Source: Spirochaetaceae bacterium
GTDB taxonomy: Bacteria; Spirochaetota; Spirochaetia; DSM-27196; SKKC01
Assembly: GCA_003554375.1 (NCBI GenBank)
Contig: PWGF01000106.1
Span: forward strand, 1 to 12,537
DNA: 12,537 bases
Direction of reading: 5' to 3'
The position numbers and the translations under genes were made by a program. Position 1 is the stretch's first letter; every line of letters begins with the position of its first letter. Below are positions 6,812-12,537 of this stretch, piece after piece. Below the pieces are notes generated by a model. It saw nothing but the letters and a program-made list of their open reading frames with translations. It did not search any database and was not told the origin of the DNA.

Positions 6812-8635
6812 CTACTCTGCCTCTTTGCGCGCCGTAATGTCTTCCACCATCCCGCACAGCCCGAGTGGCGGTCCGCTGTCGTTCACACTCGAAACCGTGG
6901 CGAGAACACGCACCCACGCGAGCGAGCCGTCAACGCGCCTGACCCGGCACTCGAGAGAGCCACGGGTAATCTCCCGGGAGCGCAGCCGCTCAACCAGCAT
7001 ACGCACCGACTCGACATCCTCCCGGTGCACCAGCCGAAGAAGGTCGGTATATCGCTTGAAACGCTCAGGCGGGAACCCAAAAACGTGGCCGATCCCGCGG
7101 TCGAACACCAGTCGGGTCGAAGGCAGCTCCATTTCCCACCACGCCAACCCGCCGGCATCGATGGCGCGCCGCAGCCGCTCTTCGTTGCCGCGCAGCTGCT
7201 CCCACATCGCAAAGCTTCGCAACACAAGCGACAAGTAGTCCCCTATCTCACGCATAGTAGCAACGAGATAGCGCGGCCATGTCCTCGGCCGATCGGAATG
7301 GAGCGATATCACTCCCACTAACTTGCCCCGCCCCTGAAGGGGGACGTCGAGCACCGCTCGCGCTCCCCACGCGTCACTCGGGATCACTCCTCCGACAAAA
7401 CGTGCATCCTGCAGTACGTCCTCCACGACGAGCGTCTTCCCCGTCCGCAAGGCGGCAAGATATTCGGGAGCTGTGCGGAGATCGATTGTCGCGCTCTCTA
7501 ATGGCAGGAATCTCTTCGGTTGCATCGACTTCTGAACGGTGAGCCGTCCCTGCCGGTCCACAGTTGCATACATCACCCGAAGATCGGGTTCCTGTTCTCG
7601 AATCGCATCAACGATGTACGCCACCGCCGGCTCGGGACTCGGCGCAGAGAAAGAGCGACGCGCCATTTCGCGGAGCCAGTCTGCCCGCATATACGAGTAG
7701 TCAAGAGCCCGCGCCTTCCTCCGCTCTTGCGATATATCCTGGAGGTATCCCAGAACGATCGGCGGTCTTCGGTTCCGCGCACGCACGAGCGAGGTATGCG
7801 AGCGCACCTCCACCGGCTTCCCATCCCGTCGGATCAAACGATACTCCAAGACGAACCGCTTCTTGCCCGTCACCGCGCGACGTTCCACCTGCCGCCGAAC
7901 TCTACGGAGGTCTTCCGCGTGAATGATCTCTTTCAGGGTAATGCTGCCGCTTTGCAGCTCCTCCGCGGTATACCCAAGCAGGTCCGTCACATTGGGTGAC
8001 ACATATGTGGGAGGATGACCCGCTTGAACCGGCCAACGGAATACGACCGTGGGCCCGGAGATGAACAGTTCGCGCTCCTCTCGGAGCTTTGCTCGTTCTT
8101 GCTGCAGTTTCACGTTTGCGTCGAACAGACGGAGGGCCACCTCGATCGCAGAAAGCAGCACGTGTTCGCCGGAATCCTTGGTTACGTACCCGTAAGGGAC
8201 GATGCCTCTTGCTCGATCGACGTGCTCTTTCTCCGTGTGCGAAGTAAGAAACACAACGGGGAGCTCACGCTCCGCAAGGATCAAACGCGCCGCTTCCCCT
8301 CCGTCTATTCCGAATCCGAGATCGATATCCATGAGCACCAGCGCTATCCGAGGATCTTCGGCAACCGTCTTGACTGCCGCTTCCCCGGAGCTCGCGTGCA
8401 CCACGTCGTACCCGGCCCGCCGCAACAGAGCGGCCTCAGCCAGAGCAATTACCGTCTCGTCCTCCACGAGGAGCAGCCGTACCGCCTCCGCCGCGCTCCC
8501 TTTGTGGGCTTCGGACTCCTTCTGTACCGATCCGGCGTCTTCCGACGGACCGCCGTCTTCCGGCAGATCGCCGTCTTCCGACGAACCGCCCGCTCGACTC
8601 TCGTCGCCTTGGGCGCATGGCGCGTCCACCGCCAT
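6812..8635 (-). CDS. Response-regulator receiver with PAS, GAF and PAS sensor domains, no kinase domain
   Basis: The 607-residue protein starts with a disordered acidic segment (1-48) that contains a six-residue repeat. A CheY-like receiver (about 52-170) follows, with acidic pocket residues E58/D59, likely phospho-acceptor D103 in LMDIDLG, T131 and K153. The first PAS domain (about 185-305) has SPNVTDLLGYTAEEL and ends GYLQDISQERRKA. A GAF-like domain spans about 320-475 (TLVVEDVLQDARF, VPLQGRGKLVGVISLHS). A second PAS domain (about 484-605) ends GMVEDITARKEAE and then stop. No HisKA, HATPase, GGDEF, EAL or DNA-binding domain follows, and the 141 bases to the next gene hold none in any frame. 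It may pass signal to a separate kinase, or may be shortened. The ATG at 8635 is preceded by GGGAGGAGAGG; the in-frame ATG at 8728 lacks such a site and overlaps a possible small ORF. Confidence 0.88.
   Translation of the reverse strand: MAVDAPCAQGDESRAGGSSEDGDLPEDGGPSEDAGSVQKESEAHKGSAAEAVRLLLVEDETVIALAEAALLRRAGYDVVHASSGEAAVKTVAEDPRIALVLMDIDLGFGIDGGEAARLILAERELPVVFLTSHTEKEHVDRARGIVPYGYVTKDSGEHVLLSAIEVALRLFDANVKLQQERAKLREERELFISGPTVVFRWPVQAGHPPTYVSPNVTDLLGYTAEELQSGSITLKEIIHAEDLRRVRRQVERRAVTGKKRFVLEYRLIRRDGKPVEVRSHTSLVRARNRRPPIVLGYLQDISQERRKARALDYSYMRADWLREMARRSFSAPSPEPAVAYIVDAIREQEPDLRVMYATVDRQGRLTVQKSMQPKRFLPLESATIDLRTAPEYLAALRTGKTLVVEDVLQDARFVGGVIPSDAWGARAVLDVPLQGRGKLVGVISLHSDRPRTWPRYLVATMREIGDYLSLVLRSFAMWEQLRGNEERLRRAIDAGGLAWWEMELPSTRLVFDRGIGHVFGFPPERFKRYTDLLRLVHREDVESVRMLVERLRSREITRGSLECRVRRVDGSLAWVRVLATVSSVNDSGPPLGLCGMVEDITARKEAE
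8538..8591. repeat. Three tandem 18-bp units in the N-terminal coding region
   Basis: Units of the form GTCTTCCGACGGACCGCC occur three times head to tail with a few substitutions. In the minus-strand reading frame they encode an acidic S/P-E-D-G-G repeat at about residues 17-34 of the receiver-sensor protein. The period is a multiple of three, so changes in copy number would keep the frame. Confidence 0.75.
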
Positions 8636-8654
8636 CCTCTCCTCCCTTGCTCGG

Positions 8655-8753
8655 TCAGGGAACAACAAGCTCCGCGAAGTACCGGTCTGCATTGGGTCCG
8701 GCGTACGCCATAAGAGCGACAGTCTCAACGGTGGTCGCAGCCGATTCGGCCAT
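8655..8753 (-). CDS. Possible 32-residue small protein in the leader of the receiver-sensor gene
   Basis: An ATG at 8753 opens a 32-codon frame that begins MAESAATTVETVALMAYAGP and ends FAELVVP, stopping at 8657-8655. The stop lies 19 bases before the ATG of the receiver-sensor gene, just ahead of its strong ribosome-binding site, which is operon-like spacing. The reading frame lies downstream of the promoter at 8842-8870. Composition looks protein-like and slightly acidic, with no membrane segment. The upstream GAGAG (six bases before the ATG) is only a weak ribosome-binding site. It could be a small protein, a leader peptide that couples translation, or chance. I recognise no family. Confidence 0.35.
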   Translation of the reverse strand: MAESAATTVETVALMAYAGPNADRYFAELVVP

Positions 8754-8841
8754 GGAACACTCTCGTGTCAAGTTTGCTTCTCAACCGGACATCACCGAGG
8801 CGCCGGGGCGACCGGGCTAAACCTCACGGCACCTTAGTAGG

Positions 8842-8870
8842 ATTCTACTCTGCTGGGGTTTGTTACACAA
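8842..8870 (-). promoter_or_regulatory. Candidate sigma70-type promoter for the receiver-sensor transcript
   Basis: On the minus strand TTGTGT (8870-8865), a 17-base spacer and TAGAAT (8847-8842, five of six consensus) precede the small ORF and receiver-sensor gene. A start near 8835 gives a leader of about 200 nt to the ATG at 8635. A dyad AGTAG-GATT-CTACT (8836-8849) covers the -10 and the predicted start, where a repressor could block RNA polymerase. Confidence 0.5.
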
Positions 8871-9006
8871 TATACCGCCACCGTACCGCATGCACATAGC
8901 TACCACTCTATTACGGAAGCACGTTATTGCCATCCACACTTCGGTACCGCGACAGCCCGGTACGCCGGCCGCCCTAGATGTCGTACTGACCGCGGGCGGA
9001 GGAATA

Positions 9007-9026
9007 GCCGGCTCGGCGAAGCCGGC
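9007..9026. repeat. GCCGGC hairpin in intergenic DNA
   Basis: GCCGGC, an eight-base loop and GCCGGC form a six-pair GC stem. Similar GCCGGC-type dyads lie in other non-coding stretches of this window, near 9532-9548 and 11671-11688. In DNA this rich in G and C, some of these are expected by chance. Confidence 0.35.
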
Positions 9027-9133
9027 GGTAGTCGTATCCCGGTCAGAGTCTCCCCAAGACGCCCTTACCACCGCGGGTGGGGCGATTGGAGCTGGGAGCG
9101 TGCTTGCGGTCCCGGTTGCAAAGGAGCTTCTCC

Positions 9134-9157
9134 GGCGCCTCGACCGATTGAGGCGCC
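9134..9157 (-). terminator. Stem-loop after the GYD-domain gene, probable terminator
   Basis: GGCGCCTC (9134-9141) and GAGGCGCC (9150-9157) form a perfect eight-pair stem around an eight-base loop, 20 bases past the GYD stop codon. There is no clear T-run on the minus strand, so it may stabilise the 3' end or help termination rather than act as a textbook intrinsic terminator. Confidence 0.55.
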
Positions 9158-9176
9158 GTCTTATCCCCCGGGGCGA

Positions 9177-9470
9177 CTACGGCCGGAGGGCTGACTTCGC
9201 CAGCTCATCGAAAAGCGCCACCGGAACCGCCGGGGCGGAGGTTATCGATATACCGGTGGCCGCGGTAATCGCGAGCGAGCACTGGAGTGCCTCTTGGACC
9301 CCGGGAAGCTCGACAAGGAATACGAGGTCGTGCTCACCCATGAGCGCGTAGACGCACTTCAACGTGCCTCCATACCCCTGAACGATCTCTTCCGACTTTC
9401 TGGTACGCTTCTCGTCGATCTGCCGCAGCGATTCGGCGTTGTAGTCTCCGAACAAAAAAAACGTAGTCAT
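9177..9470 (-). CDS. GYD domain protein
   Basis: The 97-residue product begins MTTFFLFGDYNAESLRQI and shows the GYD-family course. That comprises the FGDYNAESL opening, a charged helix (DEKRTRKSEEIVQGYGG, 19-35), KCVYALMGEHDLVFLVELPG (38-57), a helix, and the closing TGISITSAPAVPVALFDEL (72-90). Length and order match single-domain GYD proteins, small ferredoxin-like-fold proteins of unknown biochemical role that resemble dimeric alpha-beta-barrel regulators. AGGAGG lies seven bases before the ATG at 9470, which decides against the longer in-frame start at 9566. Codons 4-6 contain eight consecutive Ts, unusual in this GC-rich DNA. The gene is divergent from the exported cysteine-protease-like gene and is followed by a stem-loop. 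Confidence 0.85.
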   Translation of the reverse strand: MTTFFLFGDYNAESLRQIDEKRTRKSEEIVQGYGGTLKCVYALMGEHDLVFLVELPGVQEALQCSLAITAATGISITSAPAVPVALFDELAKSALRP

Positions 9471-9520
9471 GCTCCGTCCTCCTGTCATCGATTGCTGAAT
9501 ATGCTCGCGGTACCTCCGGA

Positions 9521-9537
9521 GCCGGTATCGGACCGGC
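9521..9537. repeat. Perfect hairpin in the GYD leader
   Basis: GCCGGT-atcgg-ACCGGC forms a six-pair stem. A further GCCGGC at 9543-9548 can compete for the ACCGGC arm, so two exclusive structures are possible between the candidate promoter and the ribosome-binding site. Regulation through this is speculative. Confidence 0.35.
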
Positions 9538-9558
9538 ACGAAGCCGGCATGGATGGAG

Positions 9559-9588
9559 TCTATCACAGTTCGATGACGCTATGGTCAA
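9559..9588 (-). promoter_or_regulatory. Candidate promoter for the GYD gene
   Basis: On the minus strand TTGACC (9588-9583, five of six consensus) is followed after 18 bases by GATAGA (9564-9559). The -35 is good and the -10 only fair (three of six). The predicted leader is about 80 nt and contains the hairpin at 9521-9537. Confidence 0.35.
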
Positions 9589-9655
9589 AGGTTCACAAGC
9601 GCAATACCTTTGGAAGAGAAGAGCCGTGCCGGCGTCGAGGGCATCGGTGCGGCGG

Positions 9656-9684
9656 TTGCACTACGTCGGGAAAGGACGGATAAT
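9656..9684 (+). promoter_or_regulatory. Candidate sigma70-type promoter for the exported protein gene
   Basis: TTGCAC (9656-9661), a 17-base spacer and GATAAT (9679-9684, five of six consensus) give a predicted start near 9691 and a 45-nt leader. This places the promoter inside an upstream in-frame extension of the gene, which supports the ATG at 9736 as the real start. Confidence 0.5.
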
Positions 9685-9735
9685 ATTCGCGTATGGTCCT
9701 CGTGCGGCTTCCAAGTGCTTATACCGGAGATTTCC

Positions 9736-11520
9736 ATGTTGAGAGCAAAGCGATCTCCCACCGTCCCTTGTGCTAGCTCCGCTGCAGGCGGTCGCTCCTG
9801 GCAGCGCGTCGCCGCAGCAACCGTCCTGTTGATCGGGCCGATACTGTGGCTGATCCCGGCTTTGCTTGTGCCCGCCCAGGCTCATACGGACGCCCCTCAA
9901 CCGGTGGAGGCGCGGTCGTTTCCCGCCGGCGTACCCGCCGAACCGGCCCCGGCCGCCGCTGTCGAGATCCGCTCGTCCAGCGGAACGCCCCCGCTCCTCG
10001 AGATCACGGTATCAACCACTACCGCCAAGCTGCACCGAGTCACAGTCGTCACGCAGGATACGTCGTTTTCCACGGACTTCCGCGACGGAGCCGCGGTCTT
10101 TGAAGCGGAAGTGAAGCTCGCCCCGTTTCGCGAGCCCGGCATCCACGACATGCAGGTCATTGCGCACACAAGCGAAGGATTCGTGATTCGCAACTACCGA
10201 GTCGGGTTTTCCGACTTCGTGTGGGGACGGGACAACTTCCGCTTCGCCAACGCCAGTCGCACCCCCAAAGCGATCGACGCCTATTCGGAGAGCATCTTGC
10301 CGTGGGCCGAGGACCGTTTCCGGGAGCTGAGCACCGTGGAGCGAAACGTCCTAATCAACGCAGCCTACTCGGTGCTCCGGAATCGAATCGGTCGATGCTA
10401 CGCGTTCGCTGGCGGAAAGGCGCGATACCATCGATACCCGGAGTTCCTCCCGGATTTCTACGACAGCGTATACGATATCCCCGCCACCCGTCGCGACGTC
10501 CTTGAAGAGATGAACAACCTCCAAAACGACATGATGTTCGACTACATCGTTGCTTCAGGGCACGATTTCACCGGCGAACAGAAACGCTCCGAGCTCGCCA
10601 CTCACGTACACCGCGTAATGGAGGAGGTAGGTGAAGGGCGCTTAGGAGTCTTCGGATACCTGGCTCCCGAGCGCCATCACGCGCTTGCGGCCTATGGGTT
10701 CATCCAAGACATGACCGGTGAGCGGGTTCTCCTCCTGGCAGCGAACAACTGGGGAGACGAACACGATGTCAACATCCACAGCGAGGCGGCGGAGAACATC
10801 GCGATAGACCTGGCCCCGGACCACAAGGGCCCGCGGGTGAGATGGCTCGACACCGACCACTCGGTCTATGAGTATGCGGAACTCCTTTTGGCGGTCGACG
10901 TACAACGAGACTATGAGCACGATCCGGCTCATCTCCAAGCGGTACTTCGGGGATATGCCGAGCGGATTGCCGCTGACGGCGCGAACCTCTTGGTCGTAGA
11001 GCGAGCCGACGAAGCAAGGTTAAAGGACAAGGAAGGCAATACGAGCGGCCGGGCCGGGTGGCGTGTAAAACGGGAGCTCGAGGGCGTGGAGTATACGGAA
11101 GCAGGGGAGACTCACATCTTTGCCATCCGCACCGACGCAGAGCTGGAGCTGGTCGTAGTGCCGGTCGAGCCGGAGAACGACGACCCCTCAAACGGCGAAG
11201 ACGAAGTGCCTGCAGTCTCCTACGCATTCTACCTCACCGGCGCTTTCACGAGGGCGGAACGCACGGGGGGCGATTCGCTGTCCGAAGCCGACGTCGAGGG
11301 CGCGAGCGACATCACCATCGGCAGCGCCGGTGGTAGCGTCGCCCCTGCGGACTTCACCGGGTACGAAACAGTTGTGGAGTTCGAGAGCGCCGAGGATGAA
11401 CGGCGCTTCGTCATCGCTCCCAATCGCTTCGTACCGGTTTCCCTTGCCGCCGAGCACAACGCTGAACAACAAGCGTTTCTGACCGCGGTGCAGGGGCGCA
11501 CAACAACAACGAGTAGATGA
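9736..11520 (+). CDS. Exported protein with papain/C39-like cysteine peptidase features
   Basis: The 594-residue protein opens with a basic N-terminus and a hydrophobic segment (about 25-48) ending in AQA, a plausible signal peptidase I site after residue 49. A beta-rich, perhaps Ig-like, region follows (about 76-158). The central domain has IGRCYAFAGG with C221, ERHHALAAYGF with H315, and LAANNWG with N338. This order and spacing resemble the Cys-His-Asn/Asp triad of papain-fold and C39-like bacterial domains, in which the histidine sits in HAvvaYG and is followed by a strand and Asn. The C-terminal part (about 390-594) is acidic and beta-rich, without a family I recognise. I chose the ATG at 9736 because GGAGA lies six bases upstream and the signal peptide starts there. 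Activity and substrate are unknown; the peptidase idea rests on motif pattern alone. Confidence 0.75.
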   Translation: MLRAKRSPTVPCASSAAGGRSWQRVAAATVLLIGPILWLIPALLVPAQAHTDAPQPVEARSFPAGVPAEPAPAAAVEIRSSSGTPPLLEITVSTTTAKLHRVTVVTQDTSFSTDFRDGAAVFEAEVKLAPFREPGIHDMQVIAHTSEGFVIRNYRVGFSDFVWGRDNFRFANASRTPKAIDAYSESILPWAEDRFRELSTVERNVLINAAYSVLRNRIGRCYAFAGGKARYHRYPEFLPDFYDSVYDIPATRRDVLEEMNNLQNDMMFDYIVASGHDFTGEQKRSELATHVHRVMEEVGEGRLGVFGYLAPERHHALAAYGFIQDMTGERVLLLAANNWGDEHDVNIHSEAAENIAIDLAPDHKGPRVRWLDTDHSVYEYAELLLAVDVQRDYEHDPAHLQAVLRGYAERIAADGANLLVVERADEARLKDKEGNTSGRAGWRVKRELEGVEYTEAGETHIFAIRTDAELELVVVPVEPENDDPSNGEDEVPAVSYAFYLTGAFTRAERTGGDSLSEADVEGASDITIGSAGGSVAPADFTGYETVVEFESAEDERRFVIAPNRFVPVSLAAEHNAEQQAFLTAVQGRTTTTSR

Positions 11521-11591
11521 AAATAGTTACTGTGAACGCGCGGGCCGCGAGAACTCGATCATGTAGATCGGCGACCGGAACCACTGAGGAG

Positions 11592-11620
11592 TTGGTGTCC
11601 GCACCGTTTCCTGCTATAAT
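11592..11620 (+). promoter_or_regulatory. Strong sigma70-type promoter with extended -10
   Basis: TTGGTG (11592-11597), a 17-base spacer and a perfect TATAAT (11615-11620) preceded by TG at 11612-11613 make this the best promoter in the window. The predicted start is near 11627, about 197 nt before the next ATG. Confidence 0.65.
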
Positions 11621-11626
11621 CACCGC

Positions 11627-11786
11627 GAAAGCTGGGAGTCAGCGCATCTCACTCCGCCCCGTTCCGGGCGGCCGGCGACGAGGCCGGCTCGTTCGCTCAT
11701 CCGATAGGGGACGTTTCGGGAGCGATCAGGCCGGACCCTTCCCTTCCATGGGCGCCTCATGGACGGGGAGATGGCTGTGGCCCTGA
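11627..11786 (+). ncRNA. Highly structured RNA: long 5' leader or separate small RNA, family unknown
   Basis: Behind the perfect TATAAT, five hairpins can be drawn almost end to end. H1 is GCTG/CAGC (11631-11643). H2 is CCGCCC/GGGCGG (11654-11671). H3 is CCGGC/GCCGG (11672-11687). H4 pairs CGCTC/GAGCG and CCGA/TCGG with a two-base bulge (11694-11724). H5 is a 61-base imperfect hairpin (11726-11786) built from TCAGG/CCTGA, CC/GG, CC/GG, CTTCCC/GGGGAG and TCCATG/CATGGA with loop GGCGCCT. It ends 37 bases before the PH-like gene. I recognise no riboswitch, 6S, SRP, RNase P or tmRNA signature. High GC makes chance pairing easier, so the structure needs covariation support. Confidence 0.4.
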
Positions 11787-11823
11787 GTTTGCGCGACTGG
11801 AGATGAATCTCCGGGGGAACGGC

Positions 11824-12537
11824 ATGGTTTCACAAGATGAGCTGCAGAGTCAGCTGGATAGCATTCCCAACTGGCAGTCGGTAAGCTTCAAGAAGAACCT
11901 CTTCAGCGGTCTCGGAGAAACGATTGACAACGGCGAGTCGTTGCAGAGCCTCCTCGAGGGCTTCTACCGCGGAATCCGTGTCACGGGGACCGGCTCCGGC
12001 ACCGGAGGGATCCTCTGTCTCACCGATCGCCGTGCCTTCTTCCTTCCCAGCTCCAGCGCTACTCCGCAACCGGAAGTTCTCCGGTTCGTAGATATCCTTG
12101 CGGTTTCAACTCGACGCAGCGTAGCTTCGGTTAAGCTACAGATCGATCACTCCTCCGGCACCTGCATTCTCTCGACCAACACGCAGCTGCGCGAGGTCGA
12201 GCGCTTCGCCGGCGCCCTTCGGGTCTCGATGGTAAATCCCGAAAGTCACGACCAAGACGATTCCACTCCACACGGTGCGGACGATCTCGACGAGCCGGTC
12301 GACGACGAGCGGCCAAGCGCCGGAAACGGCGGAGTCCGCAACAGAAGCGCTACGAACCTCGGCAAACATGGCGAATGGGAGCCCGGGAAACAGGACCATG
12401 CTCCCCGCAACCAAGAAAAACCGGACGGGTTAAGCCACACCAGCCCCGGCGGCCCGGATCAGGGTCGCTCCCCGCACACCGTTTCCGGGCCGGTCCGATC
12501 GTCGGGCCCGGCAGGATCGCCAGGTTCGGCGGGCCCG
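11824..12537 (+). CDS. PH-like domain protein with long disordered linker (partial, 3' end outside window)
   Basis: The frame is open for 238 codons to the right edge with no stop. Residues about 30-135 look like a bacterial PH-like domain. There is a helix with GETIDNGESLQSLLEGFYRG, then GGILCLTDRRAFFLP (61-75, the lTdrRl strand typical of the family), EVLRFVDILAVSTRR (84-98) and a closing helix REVERFAGAL (123-132). From about 138 the sequence is acidic and then Gly/Pro/Ser/His-rich, probably a flexible linker to a domain outside the window. No signal peptide is visible. The ATG at 11824 follows GGGGGAA at a good distance. The gene probably belongs to the transcript from 11592-11620, with a leader of about 197 nt. 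Bacterial PH-like domains have varied roles, so no function is assigned. Confidence 0.75.
   Translation, partial: MVSQDELQSQLDSIPNWQSVSFKKNLFSGLGETIDNGESLQSLLEGFYRGIRVTGTGSGTGGILCLTDRRAFFLPSSSATPQPEVLRFVDILAVSTRRSVASVKLQIDHSSGTCILSTNTQLREVERFAGALRVSMVNPESHDQDDSTPHGADDLDEPVDDERPSAGNGGVRNRSATNLGKHGEWEPGKQDHAPRNQEKPDGLSHTSPGGPDQGRSPHTVSGPVRSSGPAGSPGSAGP

Larger units (their letters stand above)
8754..9176. other. Intergenic stretch without a convincing gene
   Basis: These 423 bases separate the possible small ORF from the GYD gene. They hold the promoter at 8842-8870, a GCCGGC-tcggcgaa-GCCGGC hairpin (9007-9026) and the stem-loop at 9134-9157. Open frames on both strands (for example plus 8860-9351) lack ribosome-binding sites, run antisense into the GYD gene and show no domain, so I do not call them. 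Confidence 0.6.

Noticed and set aside
8636..8728. Longer N-terminus for the receiver-sensor protein starting at 8728
   Set aside because: The ATG at 8635 has a much stronger ribosome-binding site, and the extension has no conserved features.
8860..9351. Plus-strand 163-codon frame in the gap before the GYD gene
   Set aside because: No ribosome-binding site, Ala/Arg-rich composition without a domain, and about 175 bases run antisense into the well-supported GYD gene.
11517..11786. 89-codon frame whose ATG overlaps the stop of the exported protein gene (ATGA)
   Set aside because: The overlap looks like coupling, but the product is Arg/Ser-rich with no features, and the strong promoter and hairpins at 11592-11786 explain the sequence better.
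11726..11823. Fluoride riboswitch or SRP RNA reading of the leader
   Set aside because: A short GAGATGGC stretch and a TCAGGCCGG stretch recall these families, but the required partner helices and the GGAAGGAAGCAG core are missing.

Overview
The window is high-GC bacterial DNA, densely coding on both strands. I found no insertion sequence, phage gene, CRISPR array, tRNA or rRNA. The best lineage hint is the receiver-sensor protein at 6812-8635. Its receiver (phospho-site region MDIDLG, then FLTSHTE and GYVTKDSGE) is of the kind common in free-living Spirochaetota such as Spirochaeta and its relatives. The organism call is an inference from this style, not a measured phylogeny.

Layout. On the left, minus strand, a SAM-dependent methyltransferase (311-1159) is followed by a gene that starts in a GTGA overlap with its stop codon and leaves the window at base 1. 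A divergent promoter region (1160-1399) then drives tex (1400-3649, plus), a YqgF/HhH/S1 nucleic-acid-binding protein. tex converges on a minus-strand unit across 123 bases that carry a short palindromic repeat. Read in its own direction, that unit starts at a sigma70-like promoter at 8842-8870. It then carries a possible 32-residue small ORF (8655-8753), the REC-PAS-GAF-PAS protein (6812-8635), a uridine-kinase-family P-loop kinase (6032-6670) and a large GH13-like alpha-amylase-fold protein (3773-6022). Whether one transcript spans the 141-base gap before the kinase is not settled by the sequence.

Further right are a GYD-domain protein (9177-9470, minus), which ends in a stem-loop, and a divergent gene for an exported protein with a papain/C39-like Cys-His-Asn arrangement (9736-11520, plus). 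Next comes a roughly 160-nt stretch that folds on paper into five successive hairpins behind a strong promoter (11592-11620). The last gene is a bacterial PH-like domain protein with a long disordered linker (11824 to the window end).

The least ordinary features are the structured leader or RNA at 11627-11786, the receiver-sensor that stops where a kinase domain would be expected, the small ORF in its leader, and the kinase plus GH13-like pair. Nothing here proves a new defence or mobile system. The structured leader is the best candidate for something undescribed.
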